Source of the DNA: Chara braunii
Taxonomy: Eukaryota; Streptophyta; Charophyceae; Charales; Characeae
DNA: 47,809 nucleotides
Reading direction: 5' to 3'
Assembly: GCA_003427395.1 (NCBI GenBank)
Contig: BFEA01000266.1
Location: 1,160,517 to 1,208,325, forward strand
The position numbers were made by a program, and so were the translations under genes. Shown here in pieces: positions 34,336 to 43,840 of this stretch. Below the pieces are notes generated by a model. It searched no databases. It worked only from the letters and a program-made list of their open reading frames with translations, and was not told the DNA's origin. Position 1 is the stretch's first letter. Each line of letters starts with the position of its first letter.

Positions 34336-34420
34336 TTTTTTATTTTAATTATTTTAATTTTAAGACAGTTCTGATCTATTCGTGGGGAGCAGCACGTGCT
34401 GGGAACCGGGCCCAGCGTCC
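34336..34420 (-). mobile_element. Retroposon 3' end with compensated stem-loop
   Basis: On the minus strand GCTGGG (34411-34416), loop CCCGGTT and CCCAGC (34398-34403) form a perfect stem differing from other copies at paired positions. An A-rich stretch (about 34336-34366) follows. It abuts the second LINE relic. Confidence 0.65.
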
Positions 34421-34829
34421 CTTTGAAGAATACATGAGGATAATATGATTTTGATGATACATCGGAAAATCAAAATCCGAAGCCATTACTCAACTTCTAG
34501 TAAGAATAAAGTAAGACTGATTATGAGCCATACCAAACCACACATCTGCCAAGCCCTACACTCCTAATGAATCAAGTAATGATGCTGTAGTCCATCCAAT
34601 ACCAAAACTAGAGATTCTGCTCAAGCTCCCCGACCTATGTCTGGCCGCATGGCGCACGCCCCCAACTTTCTGGGATACAGGGCAGTGCAACCTACCCCGG
34701 CTCCGATCATTGCTGACCTGGCAGCAGTCTATCATTGGCCAGTGAATTACCTTCCTCCCTCGACAGCACCCCAGCTATCCTAGACCTCTGAACATCTCAA
34801 CCAGTTCTGGAATCAAATACACCTCTACC
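34421..34829. other. Spacer without recognised feature
   Basis: No open frame with motifs was found. It may be the decayed 5' part of the LINE endonuclease fragment that becomes recognisable from about 34830. Confidence 0.4.
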
Positions 34830-35172
34830 GCCATAGGATGATAACTGTGGGTCTGTCATTCCACAATCACATCCAGCGAGGGCCGGGATTTACAAATTTA
34901 ATGCCACCTTGCGCCCGCTCTCCAGATTCAAAGATATGGTTAATGATTTCTGGAAATACTTGCAGACCCAGAAACCTGGCTCGGGGGAAAGGGTGAAATG
35001 GTTTAATGAGGGACTGGCGCAATTAAGGGAAAGACCGAAAGCGTTTTCCATCCAACATGCGAGAGACCTCAAAGCCTGCCTTGAAAGCCTCGTGCGAGAA
35101 TTAGAAGAGTGGGATGAAGAGCTTATGAAAGACCCACTGCGCCGCCCCTCCAACGACAAACTCCAAGAGGCC
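34830..35172 (+). pseudogene. LINE fragment: end of endonuclease and linker
   Basis: The translation begins HRRMITVGLSFHNHI, corresponding to the SFDHRMITLRLSFHNHI end of the 24.2-kb endonuclease. It continues with FKDMVNDFWKYLQ, SGERVKWFNEGLAQL and EEWDEELMKDPLRRP, closely matching the minus-strand LINE linker. Homology stops at about 35172 exactly where the putative gypsy LTR starts, so the gypsy element probably inserted into this LINE. Confidence 0.7.
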
Positions 35173-35175
35173 CGG

Positions 35176-35302
35176 TGTCGGAAGATGATGCGGCGCAGCA
35201 GCGGAAATAATCCTGCGTAACAGCCTGCCAGTCCTTCAACCCACTGAGCTCGGCCCGGGAAAGAACATCTAACCGGACCCTTGAAGCAGTGTAGGCGCGA
35301 CA
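35176..35302 (+). repeat. Putative short 5' LTR of the gypsy element
   Basis: It starts TGTCGGAAGATGATGCGGCG and ends GCGACA, giving the inverted ends TGTCG/CGACA. Four bases later comes the primer binding site. LINE homology ends just before its first base. About 30 bases of its start and its last six bases recur at 47239-47304, but the middle does not. A 127-bp LTR is short for this class, so an internal deletion is possible. Confidence 0.5.
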
Positions 35303-35306
35303 AAAA

Positions 35307-35324
35307 TGGCGCCGTTGCCGGGGA
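35307..35324 (+). promoter_or_regulatory. Primer binding site complementary to the 3' end of tRNA-Asp
   Basis: TGGCGCCGTTGCCGGGGA (18 bases) is the PBS known from several plant Ty3/gypsy lineages, complementary to the acceptor end of tRNA-Asp including CCA. Its position directly after TG...CA ends identifies the start of the internal region and sets the element's orientation as plus. Confidence 0.85.
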
Positions 35325-35560
35325 CTAAAAAATCTTGAGTTCTTGGGAACGGACCTTGGTCACAATATTTTGTGACTAGGCAGCAGTCTAGCATATTTCG
35401 TACAAGGTCTGGCTCAGGTCAGAAAGACTTTCGGCTAGAGGAGCCCCGAGAGGAGGGACCTCTTGCAGAAGTCTATTTGAAGTGATTCAGACCTGCAAGC
35501 AAGGGTTTGGAATTTGTTTTCTGGACCCTTCGCTTGAGATGTCCATAAGTCAGAAACCAG
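35325..35560 (+). other. Gypsy element leader (5' untranslated region)
   Basis: Non-coding sequence between the PBS and the first copy of the repeated domain. Packaging or frameshift signals cannot be recognised by eye. Confidence 0.5.
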
Positions 35561-35955
35561 ATGATGACTGAAGAGTATAATGTCCTAGAAGCCCTAACTC
35601 GTGTCACCTGCGGTGGTGCCTTCCCTTATGTGTTTGTTAAATGCATTACTTGTGCGAAAAGTACGACGACTGTGCATGTGTTTGTCTCTAGATTCCTTGA
35701 CACTGATGATTATGATATTCGACCCTACATCCTAGAAGGGACTGATCGGGACCCGAGTTTCTATACCAACTGGGATGTCATAGTGGAGTGTGTCAAAGTC
35801 GAGAGGGATCAATTGAGACAACAANGGATAGAAGCGAGTTGGAGCTTACTGCCTAGGATTTATGAGAAGATTCCTACCCCGCCAGTACCTAAAGGGTTCT
35901 GTGATGGTAGGAACTGACAACCAATCATCAATGCAACACTTAGGAGGCAAACCTG
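35561..35955 (+). pseudogene. Repeated unrecognised domain, copy 1 of 5
   Basis: An ATG opens a frame reading VLEALTRVTCGGAFPYVFVK, then VHVFVSRFLDTDDYDIRPYI, then PPVPKGFCDGRN. A TGA at 35915-35917 sits where copy 3 has Trp, and the frame continues QPIINATLRRQTW to a TAA at 35954. One base is ambiguous (35825). Length is ~131 codons. It lies 236 bases after the PBS, upstream of gag, in the place where some plant gypsy lineages (Ogre/Tat) carry an extra ORF. I recognise no domain family. The ending TG/GTAAGT also resembles a splice donor. Confidence 0.7.
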
Positions 35956-35966
35956 GTAAGTAGCCA

Positions 35967-36362
35967 ATGTCAGCAGTAACGAAAGCGATAGAAGCGCTGA
36001 CTAGGATCACGACTGGGGGTGCCTTCCCGTACGTCATTGAGAGGTGTGTGACTTGTGAGCACGGCTCAGTGATCTTGTACGTCCTTGTAGCTCGATTTCT
36101 CGATACGGATGACTATGATGTGAGGCCATACGTGTCTGCTGAGATAAGGAGAGGGATCGATAATGAGGCATATTGGATAGCTGTTGCTGAGTATGTCCTG
36201 GATGAAAGGCTGTTGCAGAGACAACGAGGGAAGAAAGTGACTTGGAGTGTTCTGCCTAGAGAGTTTGAGAGATTCTCAAGTCCGCCTGTGCCCGCTAGCT
36301 TCTGCGACGGGAAGGACTGCAGACCAATCCTCAACGCGGTACTTAGGGACCGAGTGTGGTGA
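35967..36362 (+). CDS. Repeated unrecognised domain, copy 2 of 5 (intact frame)
   Basis: ATG to TGA gives 131 residues with no internal stop, so this is the best-preserved copy. Its order of blocks is AIEALTRITTGGAFPYVIER, YVLVARFLDTDDYDVRPYV, a W-containing helix-like segment (EAYWIAVAEYVLDERLL), KKVTWSVLPREFERF, PPVPASFCDGKDC and RPILNAVLRDRVW. It starts 11 bases after copy 1 ends and in another frame, so it is either a separate small ORF or was joined by processing. The alternating hydrophobic pattern of YVLVARFL suggests beta structure. Function is unknown. Confidence 0.65.
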   Translation: MSAVTKAIEALTRITTGGAFPYVIERCVTCEHGSVILYVLVARFLDTDDYDVRPYVSAEIRRGIDNEAYWIAVAEYVLDERLLQRQRGKKVTWSVLPREFERFSSPPVPASFCDGKDCRPILNAVLRDRVW

Positions 36363-36365
36363 GTC

Positions 36366-36740
36366 ATGCCAAAAGATGTCTACACTCCTGATGACGGAGA
36401 GAGCTTCTGCTTCGAGGTCTATCTACATGAGCAATGAGCGACTGTCATCGGGGCCGTGAGAGGATGCGACACTAGACTGGGTAGTCGTGATGAGATTGGC
36501 ATGGTAGAGCACTACCTTGAGCTTATGCGGGCGACTGCTTTTAGAGCAATTACGGATCAGACTAAGATTAAACATTTGCTGGATTGCAAGAGCTCGGATG
36601 ACAGGAGAGTGATGCTACATGCGAGAGATGAGACCATCCTATCTAGGCAGCTTCCTGCGGACAGTCTTGCTAGAGGCGCTAGAAGCAGCCCAAGGCAATG
36701 GTATTGGAATGTGAAAACTCTACGTCAATTACGACTGTGA
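36366..36740 (+). pseudogene. Unrecognised ORF between domain copies 2 and 3
   Basis: In the same frame as copy 2, an ATG starts MPKDVYTPDDGESFCFEVYL, meets a TGA at 36435-36437, and continues through DEIGMVEHYLELMRATAFRA and TKIKHLLDCKSSDDRRVML to a stop at 36740. It does not match the repeated domain. Its intact length through one TGA argues for a former coding role. No family is recognised. Confidence 0.4.
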
Positions 36741-37110
36741 CCATTGGTATAGGATGGTTAGATAAAGTAACTGAGACTGATAGCCCGTTCGACATATTGA
36801 GACACGATGTCTGTAAGGAAGGACGTTTAGTATTCTATGTTCCAGTGGTAAGATTTTTCAAGACCAACGAGCTTGACGTGAGGGTTTATGCTCAGGAAGG
36901 AATAAAAGAGAAAGAAGGTTATTTAGAGTGTCCGAGGAAAGTGTACATTCATCTCTCGAGGATAAGGGAACTACTTCGAAGCTTGCATGAGAAAGTGACT
37001 TGGGAAAAACGAGTCAGGCAGTTTGAGAGACTCCCTAGTTTTTTGACTACGGATAGCTTCGCTGACAGGAGAGATTGGGCGCCTCTTCTAGAACCTATTG
37101 CCGTGGTTGG
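36698..37110 (+). pseudogene. Repeated unrecognised domain, copy 3 of 5 (divergent)
   Basis: The frame carries VFYVPVVRFFKTNELDVRVY, EKVTWEKRVRQFERLPSF and TDSFADRRDWAPLLEPI, aligning with the middle and end of copy 2. The start (GG.FPY..ER) is less conserved. It keeps the Trp in the DGRDW position that is TGA in copies 1 and 4. The frame stays open to 37222. It overlaps the intervening ORF by ~40 bases in a different frame. Confidence 0.6.
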
Positions 37111-37241
37111 TAAAGCAAGAGAGAATGACTTAGTCATGCGACCAAAGACGTTGTTTCTCGACACCTTTGTTCGACGATTTGAAGTCCAAGACGAGGCTTC
37201 TTCTGAATTTTCCCTCACCTGACAATGTAAAGGAGCTTGTT

Positions 37242-37731
37242 ATGGCCGGTGAGTATGCTGGTTTCCTAGGAAGAAGGCATAGTTGGGAGAAGGCTGAAGG
37301 AAAGGAACTACCAGATATTAATTCTTCGGTTATCTCGCGCCTACTCCGAGATTTAGAGCCCCTTACGGTAGGAGAAACATTTCCTTATGAGATTGAGAGA
37401 TACCCTGTCTTAGCCATACCTGAGGTACAGGAGAAAGTGCATGTGTTAGTAACTCGCTTCCTAGAGACCAATGAATATGACGTACGTATATACACTCCAG
37501 TGACTAGGAAGATTTGGCGGCGGTATACTGGGTGTCACGAGTGGACACTTAGTCACGTCTGTAAATACAGAGACGAACTAAAGAAGGAAGGTAAGAAAGT
37601 TACCTGGAGTGTGGAACCTACTGAGTACGAGGGTTTTCCAAGTCCTCCTATTCCAGATAGCTTCGTCAATGGTGAGGACTGAGAGCCTATTCTTAATGCC
37701 GTTTTGAGAGATAGGAAGTGGAGTAGTGTCA
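37242..37731 (+). pseudogene. Repeated unrecognised domain, copy 4 of 5
   Basis: After a distinct ~30-residue leader (AGEYAGFLGRRHSWEKAEGK) the domain reads RLLRDLEPLTVGETFPYEIE, VHVLVTRFLETNEYDVRIYT, KKVTWSVEPTEYEGFPSPPI and PDSFVNGED. A TGA at 37679-37681 occupies the conserved Trp position, and the frame continues EPILNAVLRDRKW. Only that one stop breaks the copy. The open frame can be extended upstream to 37167. Confidence 0.65.
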
Positions 37732-37795
37732 ACATTGACGATTCAGGCACTGTATAAGATTAGACGGATCATGGGGGGCCGCTAGGGACTAGGCA

Positions 37796-38217
37796 ATGTC
37801 TGGTTACTGTCCGGCAGTCACGGCTGTACTAGACGCTTTGGTTCCATTTACCAGTGGAGGAGACTTTCACTACAAGATAGAGCGCTGCATATCCTTGGAG
37901 GAGAAGCATGCCCCTGGGAAGGCGTATGTCCTTATAGTGAAGTTCCTCGACACTGGAGAGTATGATATCCGACCCTATGTCCCTCCACTAAGGGAGAAGG
38001 GGACGGATCGTGAATCTCTTCGTAATTAGATCAGTAGTGTAATTGGTCAAGAAAGAAGTAAGTTAGAAAGAAAAGGAGCAAGAGTAGTTAGTAACATAGC
38101 ACCGATTGTGTTTGACAGAATTCCCGAACCGATTTTGCTGGGAAGTTTTACCGACGACAGAAATTGGGAACCAATTCTAAATGCAATCATAAGAGAGAAA
38201 AGGTTCAGGAAGAAATA
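37796..38217 (+). pseudogene. Repeated unrecognised domain, copy 5 of 5
   Basis: An ATG starts a frame with VTAVLDALVPFTSGGDFHYK, YVLIVKFLDTGEYDIRPYV and a TAG at 38027-38029 where copies 1, 2 and 4 have Trp. It then reads ISSVIGQERSKLERKGARVV, IPEPILLGSFTDDRNW and EPILNAIIREKRF to a TAG. It keeps the Trp of the DRNW block. Gag starts 26 bases later in a different frame. Confidence 0.65.
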
Positions 38218-38243
38218 GGAGTTTAGCCAGTAAATCAGACAAG

Positions 38244-39764
38244 ATGGTCAGGGGACCGAACGCAAGGCAGAACCTTGCTAGTTCCTCCGCAGGTGACGGA
38301 GAAGTGATCACTACCACTGTTCTACAAGAAATGTTGAACAGGATAGAGACCATGAAGACCGGGATGAATACTATGAATGTCCGGTTAGATCTTCCGAGAG
38401 CCAAAGTACCTCCAGAGAATATACCCTGCTTTGATGGAACCAAGGTTAGAGAGTTCTTGGAAGACTATGATGTCTTCGGTATGAGCCACGGTTGGTCTGA
38501 CAAACAGAAGTTGAAGGCCCTGCTGGCCTATGTTGAACCAAAGATGAGGGTGTCGGTGACAAAGACGACACAAGGACTAGCAACATGGGTCGAGGTTAGA
38601 CAAAAGATGCTTGAAGAATACGCGAAGTATGACGTTCCAACAACTATGCAAAATTTGTTGGAAGTGCGACGCTCTAAATATGCAACCCTTGATCAATTCC
38701 TAGAGGATTTTGGGTGGGTTGCGAGGAGAGCACCCTTCCTAGATGAGGCCCAGAAGTGTCATGTCCTGCTGACTAATTTTGCAGAGGATGAAAGAAAGAG
38801 TGTGGTAAGCCGCGCTGCTCATTATCCTCTGAAGTGGGATGAAGTGGTTGAGATGGTCCGTGAACTACCTTCGGTGTCAAACCGGAAGTGATATCTGAAA
38901 CAGATGAAAGCAATCACTAGTGCAAAAGAAGGAAATATTGAGGCAGCTACGGGAGGAAACTTGAAGGTCGAAGAGATCCTTGGTCTTCTCGTTAAGCTTG
39001 GTAGCTTCGAAAGGTTCACCCTTCCTGCCCCAGCAACTCAAGCACTTGTTGGAGCCGAAAAAGGTAAGGTAGAAAGAAAGAAGGAGAAACAAAAGGAAGA
39101 TAGTGAGAGTGAGGGTGAGAGTAGTGATGATGACGCTAGGCGAAGGAGAAAAGAGAGACAAAAGAAGAAGCGCGACCGGGATTGGAAGAAAAATAATAAG
39201 AGCCGAGATTGGCAAAGGAGAGATGACCCCTTCCGATGTTATTATTGTGACGAGGAAGGCCATACTATAACTCGGTGCCCTTTACTAGAGAAGAAACTCG
39301 AAGAAGGGATTGTCAAGAAGAATGTCAATGAGCACGTCTGTGATGCCAATTGGAACAAGATAGATTTCCGAGTCAAAGGAGGGATGCGAGCAGTTATCCT
39401 AGAACAGGCTAGGGCCAATAAGGATAAAAAGAAGAAGGCTAGAGTTAATGTTATAACCTTTGATGGTATGCTACCTCCAGAGATAATCGCTCGAGACGAC
39501 AATCCTGGAAGTCAAAACCTGAATGTATCCCATATCAGCCAAAAAGAGGTCGAAGAGAAAAAGTGAGAGAAGGCTCAAAGAGAGTTAGACCAGCTCATAG
39601 GTGAGACCAAGGACCTAGTGAAGGAAGGGAAAGGATAGGAAGCTGCCGGGAAGAAGAGAAGGGTGGTCTTGAGATCCGAAGCCGAGGAAGGGATCTCGAT
39701 AGATGAAGTAGTAAATAAATTACTCGAGAAGAGCGAGATCACCCTATCTAGAAAGAAGCAGTAG
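38244..39764 (+). pseudogene. gag: Gypsy gag: capsid-like region and CCHC zinc knuckle
   Basis: ATG starts MVRGPNARQNLASSS. The region CFDGTKVREFLEDYDVFGMS onward, with WVEVRQKMLEEYAKY and LDQFLEDFGWVARRAPFL, matches the retrotransposon gag core (UBN2/Retrotrans_gag type). After a basic and acidic stretch comes the knuckle CYYCDEEGHTITRC (39237-39278, C-X2-C-X4-H-X4-C) for RNA binding. One frame is kept throughout, with TGA at 38889 and 39564 and TAG at 39636 and 39762. The protein would assemble particles and package element RNA. It is dead as it stands. Confidence 0.85.
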
Positions 39765-40468
39765 CCTTGGTACCTAAGTTTAGAGAAAAACTTAAAAAGA
39801 TGGTTGAAAGGCGGAAGGTAGAAATCAATAGCCTAAGACTCTTTCCTCGGCATGTGGAAAGAGCCCCGCTTGGTACCAAGATGAGGTTTGGTAACATGTC
39901 GTGTGGATACTTGAATATCTCTGTGAATGACGTGAAGTTTAGAGCCCTAGTGGACTCTGGGGCTGAGATGATGTTTATGTCCTCGGCCACAATGAGATCA
40001 TGTGGATTTGGAATAGATAAGAAAGTCAACCACAATCTCTCCAATATAGCCGGATTCTTACCATTGGAAGGGTTCATTGATGATATGTCAATCCGGATTG
40101 GAACTTTACGAGCCGAGATCCTCTGTTTTGTGGTCCCCAACTTGGATCATGACTGTATTCTCGGATCCCCTTTCCTACATAGAATGGAGGTTTGTGCGTT
40201 CTTTGGCCATGATGGGGCAGCCTGACTTTCTCTCCAGGATCCTAACAATGGTCAAGAACAGACTTTTGTGATAAGTGATAGGCATCATCCTCGTCATCAG
40301 CGACATGTTAACTCTCTTAAGCATGAAGAATCTGACAAGTTGATTGAGGAAGAACGAGCAAAAATGAAAGAAAGTGGAATAATAGATGAAAAGACAACGA
40401 TTAAAGTAAATGATATCGGTCAAATGCTCAAGCTCCTGGATAAAGAAAAGGAGTTGGGCGACAAGTGA
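39765..40468 (+). pseudogene. Gypsy protease region
   Basis: In the frame -1 relative to gag, ALVPKFREKLKKMVERRK leads to FRALVDSGAEMMFMSSATM. The DSGA active-site loop (Asp codon at 39953-39955) marks a retroviral-type aspartic protease, and the hydrophobic DCILGSPFL near its C-terminal end corresponds to the ILG.d.l flap-end motif. A TGA at 40223 interrupts the frame, which continues with a charged linker to a TGA at 40466. It would cleave the Gag-Pol polyprotein. Confidence 0.8.
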
Positions 40469-40548
40469 GATATGAATGGATTCAAGGATGCTGTGAGAGC
40501 AGCAAAAACCGGCACGATGCAGCTCACCTTCTCTGCAACTGGTCTTTT

Positions 40549-42198
40549 CTTAGGAAAATAGCCACCGGATCTAAGAGGAAGTACAAATGCAAGGGCGTTA
40601 AGAAGAATCTGGTGACAGTCCTAATAGAAAATGATTACAATGAGGCATTAGAGAAGGAGAGAAAGATAATTAAAAGATTAAGAGAGACTGCATTAAAAGG
40701 AGGGATAATTACCCCAGAGAGGTTCAAGATAATGAAGGTAGGAGCCGATGACTTCCTTCTGCCGGCTGAGAGGGATTTCATATATGAATTATGTCAGAAG
40801 TACAATGGTGTCTTTTCCTTTAATGATGAGGAGAACGGACGACTGGACGCTGACATGATCAAGATGGTCAAGATCTGGACCGTTCCTCACACACCTTGGA
40901 ATGATAGACCCACGAAATATGCCCAAAAGGAAGAAAAAGAGGTAATGGAGTACATAAACCAGAAAATCGTCTCCAACGTTGCGGAACCAGCTGATGGAGC
41001 TTACGCCAATCATTGTAAGCCAGGTGGTGGCCTGCGCTGGATACAGAACTTGCAAAAGTTGAATTCGGTAACGGTCCGCGATGCGGGTAGCTTACCCAAC
41101 GCGGATCTGTTGGCCGAGTTTTTTGCCGGAAGGAGCATCTACTCCCTAATAGACTTGTACTCTGGCTATGATCAGTTCCCGATAGATCCTACTAGTCGGC
41201 CTATGACCGCCATGCATACACCGAGAGGCCTCATACAAATGTGTGTGGTGCCTCAAGGGTGGACGAATGGGGTCGCGGTCGTTCAGCGAGACATGCTGAA
41301 GATCATGAAGGACATATGCCCAGAGGTTACGTTTCCATACATTGACGACAATCCAGTTAAAGGACCTAAGGAAAAACACGAGACTTTACTGGATGGTCGA
41401 GTCAGGCGGTTCGTATGGGAACATGCGCAAGGAGTAGCGAAAGTACTAGAAAGACTGGCCAACTACAACCTAGCAAACAGTGGACCGAAATCATTACTGT
41501 TCCAAAGGGAGGTAACGATCTTGGGTTTTAAGTACTTATTGGAAGGAAGGAGCCCCGATCGGAAGAAGGTGGATAAACTCCTGAACTAGTCTATGCCTCT
41601 AAAAACGGTTGGGGAAGTAAAGAGCTTCCTAGGGGTCTGCAACTTCTGGCGAATCTTCATCCCCGGGTTCGCCAAGATAGTCGAGCCCCTTAGAGAGATG
41701 GTGCGACAAGGAGCTAGCTTAGAGTGGTCTGACCAAAGAGAGAAGGCTGCGCGGACACTTCAAGATGAGTTAAGAGATGGCGGGATCGTATTAGGAGTAC
41801 CCTACTTCGACGATGAAAGGGAGAGGTCCTTCATCATCGAAGACGATGATGGCCCGATAGCATTAGGAGGGGTGCTCGTGTAGCGAGATGAGAATGGTAA
41901 AGAAAGACCACTTAAATTTGAGAGCCGCACCCTTAATTCGGTAGAGAGAGGCTATATTCAGTTCAGGAAGGAACTCGTGGCGATCCTCCACTGTCTCAGG
42001 GTGTTTAGACACTATGTTATGGGGAGGAGATTCATTCTAAGAACGGATTCCACAGCGGTAATCGGAGCTGTTAAGAGATATCAGCAAGTAGATGCTACGG
42101 TAAGTAGGTGGATAACTCACATATGGACGTATGATTTTGTATTAGAGAAGATACCTACTGAAAAGAATCGAGCCGATGGCCTGAGCCGCATAGAATGA
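40549..42198 (+). pseudogene. pol: Gypsy reverse transcriptase and RNase H
   Basis: The frame is -1 again relative to protease. RT blocks in order are NHCKPGGGLRWIQNLQKLNS, AGSLPNADLLAEFFAGRSIY, SLIDLYSGYDQFPID, MCVVPQGWTNGVAV and the catalytic YIDD (41338-41349) within FPYIDDNPVKGP. The connection FLGVCNFWRIFIPGFAKI follows a TAG at 41587-41589 (Trp expected). RNase H has IIEDDDGPIALGGVL, a TAG at 41881 (Gln expected), QFRKELVAILHCL, LRTDSTAVIG and NRADGLSR, so its acidic residues are retained. The frame ends in TGA at 42196. It would convert element RNA to DNA. Confidence 0.9.
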
Positions 42199-43833
42199 GG
42201 ATCAATAGACGATGAATTTCTTGAGGAGGCGCCCTTCGTTGACGAGTTCCTTATGGAAGACGATGATGAAGGACTGCCTGCAGCTCCTAGTTGTTATACA
42301 GCCTCAGCCATAGCAACGAGCAGGGAAGACTGTTGGGGGGAAAAGGAAGACCCTTACCTCCACTACCTCCTAACTCAAGAGGATGAGGAGGAAGGATGGT
42401 ATGGGATGGTAGAACAAGCTGCTGTTGCAGCTCATGAGCTAGCAGAAAGTTCAAGGATGGTTGAGCGAAGACTGAATGAGATAGAGAAAGAGCCAAAAGA
42501 CTCTGAGCAAGATAAGGACGCTGAGGAAAAATTTAAGAAGGATGAGTATGATGGGGAATATAAGAGGATCGGTATGGTAATGAGCAGTAATCAGTTAGAC
42601 GAATTCTATCATGAGAGAACAAAGAGAACCTTTAGGCTGCGTAGGGGTCACTTTTTTGTGGATGCTAAGGAAGGACTTCCGCCACTGAGAGTAGTGTGCG
42701 GTAAGGAAAGGCAACTAGAGGTGATCGTCGCACTTCATGAGGGTCTAGCAGGGGGTCATAGGGGTGCTGATGCTACATACTATGAAGTATCTCAACTATA
42801 TCACTGAGATGGTCTAAGGGATATGGTTATGAGTTATTGTAAGTCATGTGAAGCCTGTCAGAAAAGGTCATCTATGAGATTGAGATTGATTGAACCCTTA
42901 TACCCCACTGTTCTTGTTGAACCTGACAGTACTGTTCACCTTGATCTAATTACTATGCCACCTGGTAAAGATGGAATGAAATATGTACTAAACATGAGAG
43001 ATAACATGTCTGGTTATGTTTAAGCAAAGACAGTGGCAGATTGAATTGAGAAAATATATTTGAGGTACCCCTTCATACGTGAGTTTGTGGCTGACCAGGG
43101 ATCAAAGTTCAAGAACGGGATGGTCAGGAGGCTCATGTTCAGACTTGGAGTTAGGATCAGATTTGTGACACCATATCATCCTCAGGCTAATGCACCAGTG
43201 GAAAGAGGCCACAAGACACTAAAGGATGCTATTTCAAAATGGTGCCAAGGCGGCTCCAGGAACTGATCATCTTTCTTAAGGGCGGCAGTCTATGCTGATA
43301 ATGTGACTGTCAAACAGACTACAGATTATGCGCCCATTACACTCTGGTATGACAGATATGCTACTTCTCTTATTGAAAACCTGGTTGAGACCTGGATCCA
43401 TGAGGCACAGAGAGAGTCGTACTCCACAGAGGAGTTACTGAGACTGAGAATCAGGCAGATCAAGGAAGTGGATGAAGTCATAATTGAGGCCACAAAGAGG
43501 ATGTCAGACAACAGATTATCTGATCAGACACGGTGGAACAGCAAGAGGTACATCAAGAAGGAACGACTTCAGGTCGGAGATACTGTACTTCTACATGATA
43601 CATCTCTCGAGACACAGTGGACCAAGAGATTGGAGGCCAGGTGGATGGGACCATTCAGGATCATCAGAGAGGTTGAAGGCAAGGCCTATGAGTTAGCAGA
43701 GATGGATGGTACGAGATCCCATGGTATAGTGTCCGGCTCCCGGCTCCGAAAATTCATACTTAGAGATGCAGATTTGATTCCGAGTTCGGGCAGTGATGAG
43801 GCGAGGCCCGAGAGCCGTCTAGCATCAGCCTAG
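42199..43833 (+). pseudogene. pol: Gypsy integrase: zinc finger, catalytic core, GPF module
   Basis: It continues the RT frame without frameshift. An acidic linker (EDEEEGWYGMVEQAAVAAHE) precedes the HHCC finger (LHEGLAGGHRG ... CKSCEAC). The core has HLDLITMP, VADQGSKF (Asp at 43093) and APVERGHK (Glu at 43201), exactly D-35-E. The C-terminal RWMGPFRIIREVEGKAYEL matches the GPY/F module; no chromodomain is seen after it. In-frame stops: 42805 TGA (Trp of YHW), 43021 TAA, 43042 TGA and 43264 TGA. The final TAG is near 43831. It would insert the element into the genome. Confidence 0.9.
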
Positions 43834-43840
43834 ACATGCT

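Noticed and set aside
35950-35960. Splice donors at the ends of domain copies 1 and 2 (GTAAGT, GTGAGT)
   Set aside because: The next copy starts 11 bases later and no matching acceptor or consistent exon phase was found, so separate ORFs are the simpler reading; kept only as a note.
40530-40560. Programmed -1 slippery heptamer at GGAAAATAG
   Set aside because: It does not fit the X XXY YYZ pattern; an A-run indel explains the frame change equally well.
35561-43833. Genome-wide UGA-to-Trp code reassignment
   Set aside because: TGG codons are used freely in the same frames, and several stops at equivalent sites are TAG, so mutation is the simpler account.
43700-43833. Chromodomain at the integrase C-terminus
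   Set aside because: After the GPF module only a short Ser/Arg/acidic tail remains, with no chromodomain aromatic cage pattern.
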